Shown: positions 8,599-16,857 of the stretch, one piece after another
Layout: each line of letters opens with the position of its first letter
Position numbering within the stretch: position 1 is the stretch's first letter
Assembly (NCBI GenBank): GCA_003241845.1
Contig: QBMN01000025.1
Span: forward strand, 1 to 35,419
Origin: Shackletoniella antarctica
Lineage (GTDB): Bacteria > Cyanobacteriota > Cyanobacteriia > Phormidesmidales > Phormidesmidaceae
Length of the DNA stretch: 35,419 nucleotides
Direction: 5' to 3'
Program-made: the position numbers and the translations under genes
The notes under the pieces: generated by a model
Seen by the model: only the letters and a program-made list of their open reading frames with translations
Databases searched by the model: none
What the model was told of the DNA's origin: nothing

Positions 8599-10422
8599 CT
8601 AGAAGTCTTCGCGGGCGGCGATCGCCCCGGCCACCCGCTCTACCACCTCGGTCACCGGCAGTGCCCCCAGTTCGCCCTGGGCGCGGGTGCGAATGTTGAG
8701 GGCATTGGCTTCCACTTCCTTTGCCCCAACCACGGCCATGATCGGAATTTTGGCCTTTTCAGCATTGCGCACCATCTTGCCGAGGCGATCGCCGCTAGCA
8801 TCCACTTCCACCCGCACGCCCCTAGCCAGCAGCTGATCGACCACCGACTGGGCAAAGCCAAGCTGTTCTTCGGTCACCGGCAGCAGCCGCATCTGCACCG
8901 GAGCTAGCCACAGGGGAAAATCTCCGACGTACTCTTCAATCAAAATGCCGATCAGCCGCTCCAGCGAACCAAAGGGGGCGCGGTGAATCATCACCGGGCG
9001 CTGCCGCGAGCCATCCTCCGCCACATACTCTAGGTCAAAGCGCTCTGGCAGGTTGTAGTCGACCTGCACGGTGCCCAGCTGCCACTCCCGCTCTAGGGCA
9101 TCGCGAAAGATAAAGTCGAGCTTGGGGCCATAAAACGCCGCCTCCCCAGGAGCCTCAAAATACTCCATGCCCAAGGTTTGCACGGCCCGGCGAATGGCAT
9201 TTTGAGAGGTCTCCCACACCTCATCGCCGCCAATGTACTTGGTCGACTCTGGGTCGCGAAAGCTTAGCCGCGCCTTGAAGTTTTTCAGCTTCAGGCTGCG
9301 AAACACCGTGAGAATCAGATCCACCACCTTGAGAAACTCGTCGTCAAGCTGCTCCGGGCGCACAAATAGGTGCGAGTCATCCACCGTAAAGCCTCGCACC
9401 CGAGTAAGCCCGCCCAACTCTCCCGACTGCTCATAGCGATACACCGTGCCAAACTCCGCCAGCCGCAGGGGCAGCTCCCGGTAAGAGCGCAGCTCACTCT
9501 TATAAATTTGAATATGGAAGGGGCAGTTCATCGGCTTCAGCACAAAGCCTTCCTCCGTCAGGCGAGCGGCGTCATCGTCTGCCATTAGCGGAAACATGTC
9601 TTCCCGATAGTTTTGCCAGTGGCCCGAGATTTTAAACAGGTCTACCCGCGCAATGTGGGGCGTCACCACCGGCAAGTAGCCCCGCTTGGTTTGCTCTTCC
9701 TTAAGAAATGTTTCTAGGGTCGAACGCAGCACTGTCCCCTTGGGCGTCCAGAGGGGTAGGCCTGGCCCCACATCGTCGGCAAAGATAAATAGGCCTAGCT
9801 CTTTACCCAGCTTGCGGTGGTCGCGGCGCTTGGCTTCTTCGCGGCGGCGTTTGTATTCCTGCAATTGCTCGGGGGTTTCCCAGGCGGTGCCGTAGATGCG
9901 CTGGAGCTGAGCGCGCTGCTCGTCGCCGCGCCAGTAGGCCCCGGCCACGCTCTCTAGCTCAAAGGCCTTGGGGTTGAGGTCGGCGGTGCTGTCCACGTGG
10001 GGGCCAGCGCAGAGATCCCACCACTGGTCACCCAGGTGATAGAGGGTAATGGGATCCTGCAAATCCTGCAAAATCTCCAGCTTATAGGGTTCGCCCAGGG
10101 CCTCAATGCGCTGCTGGGCCTCTTCGCGGGTCACGGTTTCTTGAACTACCGGCAGCTTTTTGTTGATGATCTTGATCATCTCTTTTTTGATCGCCTTCAG
10201 ATCTGGCTCGGTGAAGGGCTCTGGGCTGTCAAAGTCATAGTAGAAGCCATAGTCAATCGAGGGGCCAATGGTGACCTGCACCTTGGGGAACAGCGTCTGC
10301 ACCGCCATCGCCATCACGTGGGAGAAGGTGTGGCGAATGCGCTTGAGCGATTCCGACTCGCTGGTGCGAGGCAGCGCCATAGGCACATTGGCTTCAGATA
10401 CAGAGAGGTCGGTTTGAGCCAT
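8599..10422 (-). CDS. thrS: Threonyl-tRNA synthetase (without N-terminal TGS domain)
   Basis: A 607-residue class II aminoacyl-tRNA synthetase that charges tRNA-Thr. The editing domain is intact at sequence level: HTFSH (residues 31-35) and the CAGPH motif give the HxxxH plus cysteine site that removes mischarged serine. The catalytic core has MNCPFHIQIYKSEL (zinc cysteine), DDSHLF (zinc histidine) and IHRAPFGSLERL (third zinc ligand). The C-terminal anticodon-binding domain begins near PLWLAPVQMRLLPV. Compared with the E. coli enzyme it lacks the roughly 60-residue TGS domain; there is no room for one before HTFSH. An internal Met (MALPRTS, residue 15) is an alternative start. Certainty is high. 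Confidence 0.97.
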   Translation of the reverse strand: MAQTDLSVSEANVPMALPRTSESESLKRIRHTFSHVMAMAVQTLFPKVQVTIGPSIDYGFYYDFDSPEPFTEPDLKAIKKEMIKIINKKLPVVQETVTREEAQQRIEALGEPYKLEILQDLQDPITLYHLGDQWWDLCAGPHVDSTADLNPKAFELESVAGAYWRGDEQRAQLQRIYGTAWETPEQLQEYKRRREEAKRRDHRKLGKELGLFIFADDVGPGLPLWTPKGTVLRSTLETFLKEEQTKRGYLPVVTPHIARVDLFKISGHWQNYREDMFPLMADDDAARLTEEGFVLKPMNCPFHIQIYKSELRSYRELPLRLAEFGTVYRYEQSGELGGLTRVRGFTVDDSHLFVRPEQLDDEFLKVVDLILTVFRSLKLKNFKARLSFRDPESTKYIGGDEVWETSQNAIRRAVQTLGMEYFEAPGEAAFYGPKLDFIFRDALEREWQLGTVQVDYNLPERFDLEYVAEDGSRQRPVMIHRAPFGSLERLIGILIEEYVGDFPLWLAPVQMRLLPVTEEQLGFAQSVVDQLLARGVRVEVDASGDRLGKMVRNAEKAKIPIMAVVGAKEVEANALNIRTRAQGELGALPVTEVVERVAGAIAAREDF

Positions 10423-10754
10423 TGGTCAGTGGGTAGGGCGGCAAAGATTTAGATTATAGTTTAGCGAATATTGAGCCAACCCTTAGCGCCTGAGCAGGCC
10501 GAGGGTACGGTTATCTCTCCCTGATTCTATAGATGAAATTCCCCACAACGTCTGTCGCAGTTGGATATGATATTCATTGACGGCCAAGGCTAAGAATGTA
10601 AAGCTGCCGTTGCAGGATATTCACAGGAAAGAATTACCTTTCCCGTCTTGTGTTATGCTGTGTTCCGAAATATAGGGCCAGCGCCTGCGCAAGTTTCAAG
10701 AGTGTGCAGACTGGCTCTTAGCCAATGTTCTGAAGAGCTTTTTTAATCGAAAAT
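10423..10754 (+). other. Hairpin-rich leader region before the DUF4327-like gene
   Basis: A 332-bp gene-free stretch. A candidate promoter is TTGACG (10577-10582) with TAAAGC (10599-10604) at 16-bp spacing. Downstream come a hairpin GGAAAG/CTTTCC (10626-10643), a GCGCCTGCGC dyad near 10681-10690, and a terminator-like hairpin ending in six Ts at 10744. Transcription from here would give a structured 5' leader or a short RNA ending before the gene. Confidence 0.4.
10714..10744 (+). terminator. Terminator-like hairpin with T run, ten bases before a start codon
   Basis: GCTCTT (10714-10719) pairs with AAGAGC (10733-10738), followed by TTTTTT (10739-10744). The DUF4327-like ATG is at 10755. It could be an attenuator in that gene's leader or the end of an upstream small RNA. 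Confidence 0.5.
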
Positions 10755-10991
10755 ATGACTGAAGCAATTGCCGACTTAGTTGTCGCTCACCCGATGGTGA
10801 AATTTCAGCGCCAAGTTGAGTCTCTAGTTAAGAAATCTAAAGTGGTTAGCCCCAACGACCCCATCTGGAAGATCGCCTTTCTGTTTGGCGATGACTGGAG
10901 CCACTGGAAGCAGGAGCTAGAGGAGTTTGACTTCTCTACCCTAGACCCGATCCGAGAGCTGCTAGCGGTGCAGTCTTGGGAAGAAGATTAA
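10755..10991 (+). CDS. DUF4327-like small conserved protein
   Basis: A 78-residue soluble protein. The pattern of a helical N-terminus (VKFQRQVESLVKK), then PNDPIWKIAFLFGDDWSHWK, ELEEFDF and LLAVQSWEED, resembles the cyanobacterial DUF4327 family as I recall it. Family members end in a similar acidic tryptophan motif after a 'precedes-E-L-E' core. No function is established. There are no membrane segments or cofactor motifs. No strong ribosome binding site is visible, and the T run of a terminator-like hairpin ends ten bases before the ATG. Family membership is from memory and moderate in certainty. Confidence 0.6.
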   Translation: MTEAIADLVVAHPMVKFQRQVESLVKKSKVVSPNDPIWKIAFLFGDDWSHWKQELEEFDFSTLDPIRELLAVQSWEED

Positions 10992-11024
10992 GGAGGTTTC
11001 CAGGAAAGAAAATACCACCCGTAG

Positions 11025-11043
11025 GGGCGCAGAGCCTGCGCCC
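11025..11043. terminator. GC-rich hairpin between convergent genes
   Basis: GGGCGCAG (11025-11032), loop AGC, CTGCGCCC (11036-11043): a perfect 8-bp stem, preceded by GTAGG. It lies between the DUF4327-like gene and the phosphatase gene, which converge. There is no T run. It may be a bidirectional stop or one of the GTAGG-type repeats. Confidence 0.5.
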
Positions 11044-11135
11044 TTAGGAGGCCACAAAATCCTTGGGTATTTTCGTTGTCAGAATTCTCCTAAGTTCGTA
11101 TCAGCTCAGAAGCTTTCAGGTCAGAGGTGATATCG

Positions 11136-12986
11136 TTACAAGCCTGCTAGCGATGTCATGTCTGGCTGAAGTTTGATGCGCACCAGGATGGTTGTGATGT
11201 TGTCATGGCCATTTTTTTCGTTAGCCAAATCAATCAACTGAGCTACCCCAGACTCTAGGTTTGCCCGAGAGCTGAGTAGGCCCGTCACATGGCTATTGAC
11301 ATGGCGCTCTAGCAAGTCGTTATCGCTCAGACCATCGGAGCACAGCAGCAGCAGCGTGTCTTCGGTAATTTCGTGGTAAGCAATGCTGGGAAACAAATCT
11401 TCTTTACTTCTTGGGCCTAGGGCTTGGGTGAGCTGATAGGCATCGGGGCGAGCGTAGGCCAGGGCTGGCTCTACCCCCCGGTTGATTTCTCGCTGGCCAA
11501 CTTCGTGGTCTAGGGTAATCTGTCGCAGCCCCCTTCGTTTGCTGTAGCTATAGAGGCGGCTATCGCCCACATGGGCCACGGCAATGTCTAGGTTGTGCAC
11601 CAGCGCCATGACCAAGGTGGTGCCCATGCGCCCAACCCCTGAAGTGGCGTTGGATTGGTTGATGTCAAAGATGGCTTGGTTGGCGGTGGTCACCGCCTCG
11701 GCTAAAACGCTCTGGTCGGGCAGGTGGTCGCCCCAGTGCTGGGTTAAGTAGTCTCGCAGGGTGCGCACTGCGAGCTGGCTGGCAACCTCTCCGGAGGCGT
11801 GACCACCCATGCCATCACAAAGAATATAAAGCCCTTTAGACCGCAGTACGGTGCCCTGGGGGCTGCTAACTCTGTGGAGCTGAGTTTGGGTAAAGAACCA
11901 GTCTTCGTTGTGGTGGCGCTGCTGACCTACGTGGCTTTGACCAGCGTCATCTAGGTTAGCCAGCTTCATGGGCAGCACCATAGTGGGTGCTTCGATGCCA
12001 CCGCTGCCTTCGTCTTCGGCAATCTCCTGGGTGTCGAAGACCGCATCTGACTCTAGGTCTAGATCGTTCAGGGGCATGTCTAGCTCAGCCTCTGGGCCAG
12101 GGGCGATTGCTTCGGTGTCAGACCAGGTGGTGTCTGGTAAATTTGGCATCGGCTCTTGATAGGTTTGGGCCATCTCGGCAAGGGTGTCTTGGAGATGGTT
12201 GAGGTTGAGCACTGTGCCTTTGATCAGGGCATCTACCAAGGCCTGCACCGCTGGCGGCAGGGTAGTCGAGCTGCTGTCTACCAGAGCTTGCCACATTTGG
12301 CCCAGGGCCGAAAGCGGTGGGGGCGACTGATTGGTTTCTTGGTCAATCTGGGTGAGGCAGAGCAGGCTGTTTTCGCTGAGGGCAAGTCGCTGGGGGTTGA
12401 GCAGGGTAGCTTGGCCGTGCCAGGGGGCCAAGGCCTGCCACAGCAGGGTGGTCTCAAATAACCACTGGATGTGTTGCAGTGGCTCATCAAGGGCCGCCCA
12501 CCCCATGCCCAGGGATAGCCAGATGCTGCGGTCTTCGATTAGAAGCAGGGTGCGATCGCCGGTCGACCAGGCGTTGTGCAGCTCAGGAATAATCGGGAAA
12601 TAGTCGGCCTGGAGCGCCATGTAGGGGTAGGCAGGAGCCGGCACGGTAGCCGCTAGGGGTTCATTGGCAGGGTCGAGGGTAGGGGTTTCAAGCCAGGCCT
12701 GCTGTAGCGCTTGCAGGGGCGAAGTGGCCTCGGGCCGGCAGTCGAGCACCATGAGCACCGCCGGTTCAGAGGAAAAAATGCCAGATGGTGGATCGATTAG
12801 GCGGTAGCGCTGATCGGCGTCTAGGTAAGAGTGGCTGCCGTCAACAGCAGCCGGAATAATCGCCGATGGCGCAACCCCAGGGGCAGGAATATCAATTACT
12901 CGCCAGCGCTGGAGTGGTTGACCACATTGTTCGCAGGATCGCTGTGAATCAGTATTTTCAAACTCACAAGAAGGGCAACTCAGCAT
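11136..12986 (-). CDS. PP2C-type serine/threonine phosphatase with N-terminal zinc ribbon
   Basis: A 616-residue protein. Residues 4-21 form a zinc ribbon (CPSC and CEQC). A long middle region (about 60-330) resembles the kinase-like or regulatory part of cyanobacterial phosphatases and is rich in acidic residues near 280-340. The C-terminal PP2C domain (about 350-605) carries HNEDWF, LCDGMGGHASGE, GTTLVMAL, AHVGDSRLY, CSDGLSDND and GHDNITTI. These supply the aspartates that bind the two manganese/magnesium ions. It should dephosphorylate Ser/Thr in cytoplasmic targets and so oppose Ser/Thr kinases; no kinase is in this window. The zinc ribbon probably mediates binding to a partner. Confidence 0.9.
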   Translation of the reverse strand: MLSCPSCEFENTDSQRSCEQCGQPLQRWRVIDIPAPGVAPSAIIPAAVDGSHSYLDADQRYRLIDPPSGIFSSEPAVLMVLDCRPEATSPLQALQQAWLETPTLDPANEPLAATVPAPAYPYMALQADYFPIIPELHNAWSTGDRTLLLIEDRSIWLSLGMGWAALDEPLQHIQWLFETTLLWQALAPWHGQATLLNPQRLALSENSLLCLTQIDQETNQSPPPLSALGQMWQALVDSSSTTLPPAVQALVDALIKGTVLNLNHLQDTLAEMAQTYQEPMPNLPDTTWSDTEAIAPGPEAELDMPLNDLDLESDAVFDTQEIAEDEGSGGIEAPTMVLPMKLANLDDAGQSHVGQQRHHNEDWFFTQTQLHRVSSPQGTVLRSKGLYILCDGMGGHASGEVASQLAVRTLRDYLTQHWGDHLPDQSVLAEAVTTANQAIFDINQSNATSGVGRMGTTLVMALVHNLDIAVAHVGDSRLYSYSKRRGLRQITLDHEVGQREINRGVEPALAYARPDAYQLTQALGPRSKEDLFPSIAYHEITEDTLLLLCSDGLSDNDLLERHVNSHVTGLLSSRANLESGVAQLIDLANEKNGHDNITTILVRIKLQPDMTSLAGL

Positions 12987-13292
12987 CCTAGCGATGATCC
13001 AAAGTTAGGCCAGCCAGCCGTTAATTCACAGAAACCACGTTACAGAAACCACCAGCCCTGGGCGCACTGATCAGATGCAGCTAAGAATCAGGATTGATGC
13101 CAAAATCTGGTTTTAAAGCCACTCTCACCCACCAGGAAAACAGTGTAAGAGTTACTCTATCGCCTATTGAGTATTGCATGGGTGAAACCCAAAGAACCTT
13201 GCTGCAAGCCTATGGTAGCTTAATGCCCTGGTTCTAACATGCTTAACCCATCGATTTTTGACCTAGCCTAGGCCAAGTTGCGGCGGGTAGCG
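12987..13292. other. Intergenic region upstream of the phosphatase gene
   Basis: A 306-bp gap. It has two copies of ACAGAAACCAC (13028-13038 and 13042-13052), 14 bp apart. A GAACC/GGTTC dyad lies near 13196-13231. No protein frame with content or RNA gene is apparent. The phosphatase promoter is probably here but not identifiable. Confidence 0.4.
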
Positions 13293-13886
13293 CTAGAGCC
13301 GCAGCAATGCTTGCTGCTCTGCTGGGGTCGTGAATCGCCATTCACCCGGCTGTAGTGAACCTAGGCTGAGGTGGGCGATCGCCACGCGCACCAGCCGCAG
13401 CGTGGGGTGGCCAACGGCGGCGGTCATGCGGCGCACCTGGCGGTTTTTACCCTCCTCAAGCGTCATTTCTAACCAGGCGGTCGGAATGCTCTGGCGATCG
13501 CGAATCGGCGGATCTCGCGGCGGCAGGGGCGGTGCGGCGGCCAGCAACTCAACCCGGCAGGGACGAGTGCGATCGCCCTTGATAGTCACTCCCTGGCGCA
13601 GCTGGGCTAGGGCCGATGGGTCTGGCCCATGCTCGACCTGTACCCAGTAGGTGCGGGGGTGGGCAAACCGTGGATCGCTGAGCCGATGCTGCACTTGGCC
13701 ATGGTTGGTGAGCAGCATCAGCCCTTCGCTATCGCGGTCTAGCCTCCCCACCGGATAGATATGGGCAACCGGAACAAAGTCTTGCAGGGTCAGTCGTGGC
13801 GAGTCATTAGCCGGGGGCGTGCTCCCCTGGCTGAACTGACTTAGCACGTTGTAAGGCTTATAAAACAGAACAAATTGGTACGCCAT
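13293..13886 (-). CDS. Pseudouridine synthase, RsuA/RluE family
   Basis: A 197-residue RNA-modifying enzyme that isomerises a uridine in rRNA. The catalytic motif GRLDRDSEGLMLLT (residues 47-60) carries the nucleophilic aspartate 50. EGKNRQVRRMTAAVGHPTLRLVRVAI is the second family signature. There is no N-terminal S4 domain, which fits the RluE subgroup (short forms acting on 23S rRNA) rather than RsuA/RluB. The exact target is not deducible. It is oriented away from the membrane-protein gene that follows on the plus strand. Confidence 0.88.
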   Translation of the reverse strand: MAYQFVLFYKPYNVLSQFSQGSTPPANDSPRLTLQDFVPVAHIYPVGRLDRDSEGLMLLTNHGQVQHRLSDPRFAHPRTYWVQVEHGPDPSALAQLRQGVTIKGDRTRPCRVELLAAAPPLPPRDPPIRDRQSIPTAWLEMTLEEGKNRQVRRMTAAVGHPTLRLVRVAIAHLSLGSLQPGEWRFTTPAEQQALLRL

Positions 13887-14115
13887 ACCCCTGCCCTAAA
13901 CCAGATCTGGACGGCGGGGCAGATTTCGCCGAGAGCCAACGGGATGTTGTCGGAGAGGCTGCGCTAAAAGCGCTAAGACATAGCCCCCATAGGCTGAGAT
14001 TTGATTGACCGGCTGCAACATTTCATTGCAACGTTTGTGGAAATGTTGAGAAACACCAGCGAAAGAGTTCTGGCCGATATGCTGATCCCTATAGGACTGA
14101 CTGTGGCAGGACACC

Positions 14116-14433
14116 ATGATGGAATTCGGGAATAAGTATCGTTTCACTTGCACCCTCACCTTTGGTGATATCTACGGCCAAATTATTGCCTGGCTGGTCA
14201 TTTTATTCATTAGCTTGGCGACATCCCTGGCGCTGATGGGCGCTCGACAGCCCGTGGTTGCTCTGGCTACAGTAGGGCTGATCTTGGTGCTTTCCCTCCC
14301 CTTCCTGCTGTTTGCCTTCGTCACCACCCTGTTCAACCACATTGAGTTTGAGGCGGTGGAAGCTGGCCAGGCTGAGACCAGCTCTTCAGCTAGTCCGGTT
14401 AGCTCGACTGCCCCAGCGCAGGCTCTGATCTAA
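14116..14433 (+). CDS. Small membrane protein of unknown function
   Basis: A 105-residue protein with two adjacent hydrophobic segments (about residues 22-42 and 50-77), then a charged and Ser/Ala-rich tail (EAGQAETSSSASPVSSTAPAQ). It should span the membrane twice with a soluble C-terminus. GGCAGGACACC before the ATG is a plausible ribosome binding site. A minus-strand frame covering part of it (13896-14159) looks like a shadow. It converges with the TPR gene with a single base between stop codons. I do not recognise a family. Confidence 0.7.
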   Translation: MMEFGNKYRFTCTLTFGDIYGQIIAWLVILFISLATSLALMGARQPVVALATVGLILVLSLPFLLFAFVTTLFNHIEFEAVEAGQAETSSSASPVSSTAPAQALI

Positions 14434-14434
14434 C

Positions 14435-15313
14435 CTATTCGGCTGGGTCTTCGGCGGCCGGGGCTGGCGCTGGAATATCTACTGTTTCACCACTAGCCCC
14501 TGGCTCTGGCTGGCCTTGGGCAGACATCAGCTCGACTTGGTCTTTGAACTGAGCCGGTGCCAGGGCTGTAGCCTGGGCAAAGAGCGCCTGGGCTGAGTCG
14601 GCGTCTCCCTGCTCTCGCACCACCAGTGCCTTAGCTAGCACCGGGCGAAAGTCTTCTGGAGCGACAGCAATGGTTTCGTCATAGATGGCCAGCGCCTGGT
14701 CAGGGCTGTTGGATTCTACATGCACCTGGGCCAGCAGCAGCTTGACCGCGATCGCATCAATGCCGGTCGCCGTCCCCTCTAACTGCAAGCGGTCGTTAGT
14801 TTTAAGGGTGTCTTGCAGCAGGCCAATGGCGGCCTGAGGGCGACCCTGCTGCACCAGCAGCACCGTTAGCCCCTGGAGCGCGTTCATATTGCCGGGCTGC
14901 TGATCGATTACCTGGCGGTAGGTTTGGGCCGCCCCTTCTAGGTCACCCATTTGCTGTTTGGTTTGGGCCAGTAGCACCGCGTAGTCGGGTACACCGGGGT
15001 TGAGCTCGACCAGTTTTTCTAGGGGGGCAACGACTCCCTCAATGTCATTGAGCTGAATGCGGGCATCCACCAGGCCCTCAAGGGCGGTCTGATTGTCGGG
15101 TTCGCGCTCTAGCACCATCTCGTAGCCTCGGGCCTGGGCTTCTAGCTCGGCCTGCATAGAGGTGGGGTCGGCGGCGGGGGGAGCCTCGGCGGCATCGTTT
15201 CCCCGACGGCTGCTAGCACCGCCCAAAAAAGGCAATAGTGACAGCGACAAGAAAGCGGCTAGGGCCAGGGTCAAAACGGTGCCAACGAGCCAACGGTTGC
15301 GTTTTGCGGTCAC
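14435..15313 (-). CDS. TPR-repeat membrane-anchored protein
   Basis: A 292-residue protein. A basic N-terminus (MTAKRNR) and one hydrophobic helix (about residues 8-30) suggest anchoring to the membrane, with the rest in the periplasm or thylakoid lumen side; the orientation is inferred. The remainder is built of tetratricopeptide repeats, for example AALEGLVDAR-like units (MVLEREPDNQTALEGLVDA, VIDQQPGNMNALQGLTVLL, ETIAVAPEDFRPVLAKALVV). TPR proteins act as assembly scaffolds. The partner is unknown. The C-terminus is Pro/Ala rich. Confidence 0.82.
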   Translation of the reverse strand: MTAKRNRWLVGTVLTLALAAFLSLSLLPFLGGASSRRGNDAAEAPPAADPTSMQAELEAQARGYEMVLEREPDNQTALEGLVDARIQLNDIEGVVAPLEKLVELNPGVPDYAVLLAQTKQQMGDLEGAAQTYRQVIDQQPGNMNALQGLTVLLVQQGRPQAAIGLLQDTLKTNDRLQLEGTATGIDAIAVKLLLAQVHVESNSPDQALAIYDETIAVAPEDFRPVLAKALVVREQGDADSAQALFAQATALAPAQFKDQVELMSAQGQPEPGASGETVDIPAPAPAAEDPAE

Positions 15314-15789
15314 GGGTCTACCTCATCTGGGGGTGCAAGGAGCTATGGGGAATATCTTTAGGCCAACAATCTTAGCGCGTTAGCTCCAGGCTAGAGTTTG
15401 GCCACAGATCTGGGCCTAGGACAGACCCTCAATCTAGGACAGTATTGAGCCAATGCCAGGGCTACAGTAACAAAGAAATTGATAAGAAACTCAGAAACAA
15501 TACGGATTGCTGACCGTCAGCGATGGAAAGTTAGATCAACCACCCCGGGTCGCGTGCGATCGCAAGATCTTAAGTCTGCCCTGTTGAAGGCTAATTGGGG
15601 CTAATTGATAGAGTGGCTGCGTCGGTCAGATTTTAAACCCCTGACTAGCGAGGCCGGCTGCCTTTAAAGATTGACCCCAACAATGCATATAAACAGTGGA
15701 TGTTACGCTAGGCTTACAGGCTAAGTCATGCGCAAGTTTGCCGTTGCGCTCGGGTGGCTAGTTCATGTTGAGAGTGGATCGGTGGTGTC
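15314..15789. other. Intergenic region between divergent genes
   Basis: A 476-bp gap upstream of the TPR gene (leftwards) and the proline-rich gene (rightwards). A TATAAA hexamer at 15688-15693 could be a -10 element, but a -35 at proper spacing is absent. A HIP1 site lies near 15557. The short frame from 15728 overlaps the downstream gene in another phase and is not called. Confidence 0.4.
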
Positions 15790-16851
15790 ATGGGTTCTGC
15801 AGAGCAAGACGCATCTAAAAGCGATATCAAAGCTAGCGATATCAAAACTAACGACGGGCAAAGGGCGGCGGCGAAACCACCGTTAATGCGGCCGGTTCGG
15901 CCTCCGGTGGCCCCGGAGCCCAGCGTGGTGACGGTCAAACCAGCGCCCAAGACACCTGAGCCTGCCGCTGTGGCCAAGCCCGCTGCCGCTTTAGTGGCAG
16001 AGCCAGACCCTGAGGCCTATCGCTACCAGCCCATTGCGCCCCCTAGCGAGCCGATGCAGTACCGGGCTATTGGTCTAGTGCGAGGCACCTACGAGCCTAG
16101 CGAGGCCGACCAGCTCAACCGAGGCAATCTCACCACTGAAGACGGCCATGTGATTGATTCGGTGTTGCTGGGGCGCATTACCAGCCTGGTGAAAAAGCAC
16201 ATCGATCTATCGGCCCCTCACCTGTGGGTGGTTTATCCCCGCACTCGCCGCGAGCTTGATAACGACGACCAAGATTTGCACCTGCAAATCGTCGGCGTTT
16301 GGGAGCCAGAAACCCTGGGGTTACCTGGTGAAGCCCCCGCTAGCGACGCAGCAGAACCCGCAGAAAAAGCGGCGGCTCCAGACCTGGCTGACCTGCCCCC
16401 CGTGGACGATAACTTCTTTTCCATTCGCGGTGAAGTCATCAAGTACACGCCAGAGGATCAGTGTATTGCAGTCAAAATTCTTCAGGGGCCAAAGCGCAGC
16501 CCAGGCACGGCCAAACCCTTTAAGCTGCTGCTGCACGGCACCATTGAAGGCCGCACGGTCGGCTATTTTTGGGACTTTAAAGTGAAGCGCGACGCTAAAG
16601 TGCTCGTGCTTAGCGAATCAACTGTGGTGGGCATTGTGCCGCCTAAGAAGCGCCCCCAGGGGAGCGGCAGTGCTCCGCGAGGCGGCCAGCCAGGGATGCG
16701 CAGTGGGCCTGGGGGCAGTCGGCCCCCAATGCCTAGCCGTAAGCCCACTGGGGTGGCGGGCAGCGATTCCGGAACGGAACGCCCTGCGAATCGCCCCAAA
16801 AAGCGGGAGCACCCCCCCGAGGCTAGCCCCGAACCCAGTCAAGATAAGTAA
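15790..16851 (+). CDS. Conserved-looking proline/alanine-rich protein, unknown function
   Basis: A 353-residue protein. Residues 1-75 are low-complexity (Ala/Pro/Lys) with a small internal repeat (SDIKASDIK). The middle, about 85-180, is an ordered domain (YRAIGLVRGTYEPSEADQLN, LGRITSLVKKHIDL, LWVVYPRT). A second ordered domain follows (about 210-285: FSIRGEVIKYTPEDQCIAVK, GYFWDFKVKRDAKVLVL). The tail is a basic, glycine/proline-rich disordered segment. The two ordered parts look related in their RGxxxxYxPE pattern, perhaps a duplicated beta-rich domain. I do not recognise it; the basic tail could bind RNA or acidic proteins. Confidence 0.7.
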   Translation: MGSAEQDASKSDIKASDIKTNDGQRAAAKPPLMRPVRPPVAPEPSVVTVKPAPKTPEPAAVAKPAAALVAEPDPEAYRYQPIAPPSEPMQYRAIGLVRGTYEPSEADQLNRGNLTTEDGHVIDSVLLGRITSLVKKHIDLSAPHLWVVYPRTRRELDNDDQDLHLQIVGVWEPETLGLPGEAPASDAAEPAEKAAAPDLADLPPVDDNFFSIRGEVIKYTPEDQCIAVKILQGPKRSPGTAKPFKLLLHGTIEGRTVGYFWDFKVKRDAKVLVLSESTVVGIVPPKKRPQGSGSAPRGGQPGMRSGPGGSRPPMPSRKPTGVAGSDSGTERPANRPKKREHPPEASPEPSQDK

Positions 16852-16857
16852 GCAGCT

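Noticed and set aside
13896-14159. Minus-strand frame of 87 codons between two genes
   Set aside because: It covers the start of the membrane-protein gene in the opposite direction and has no coherent composition.
15728-15880. Short frame MRKFAVALGWLVHVESGSVV starting before the proline-rich gene
   Set aside because: It overlaps that gene in another phase and carries a repetitive shadow of its N-terminus; no independent ribosome binding site.
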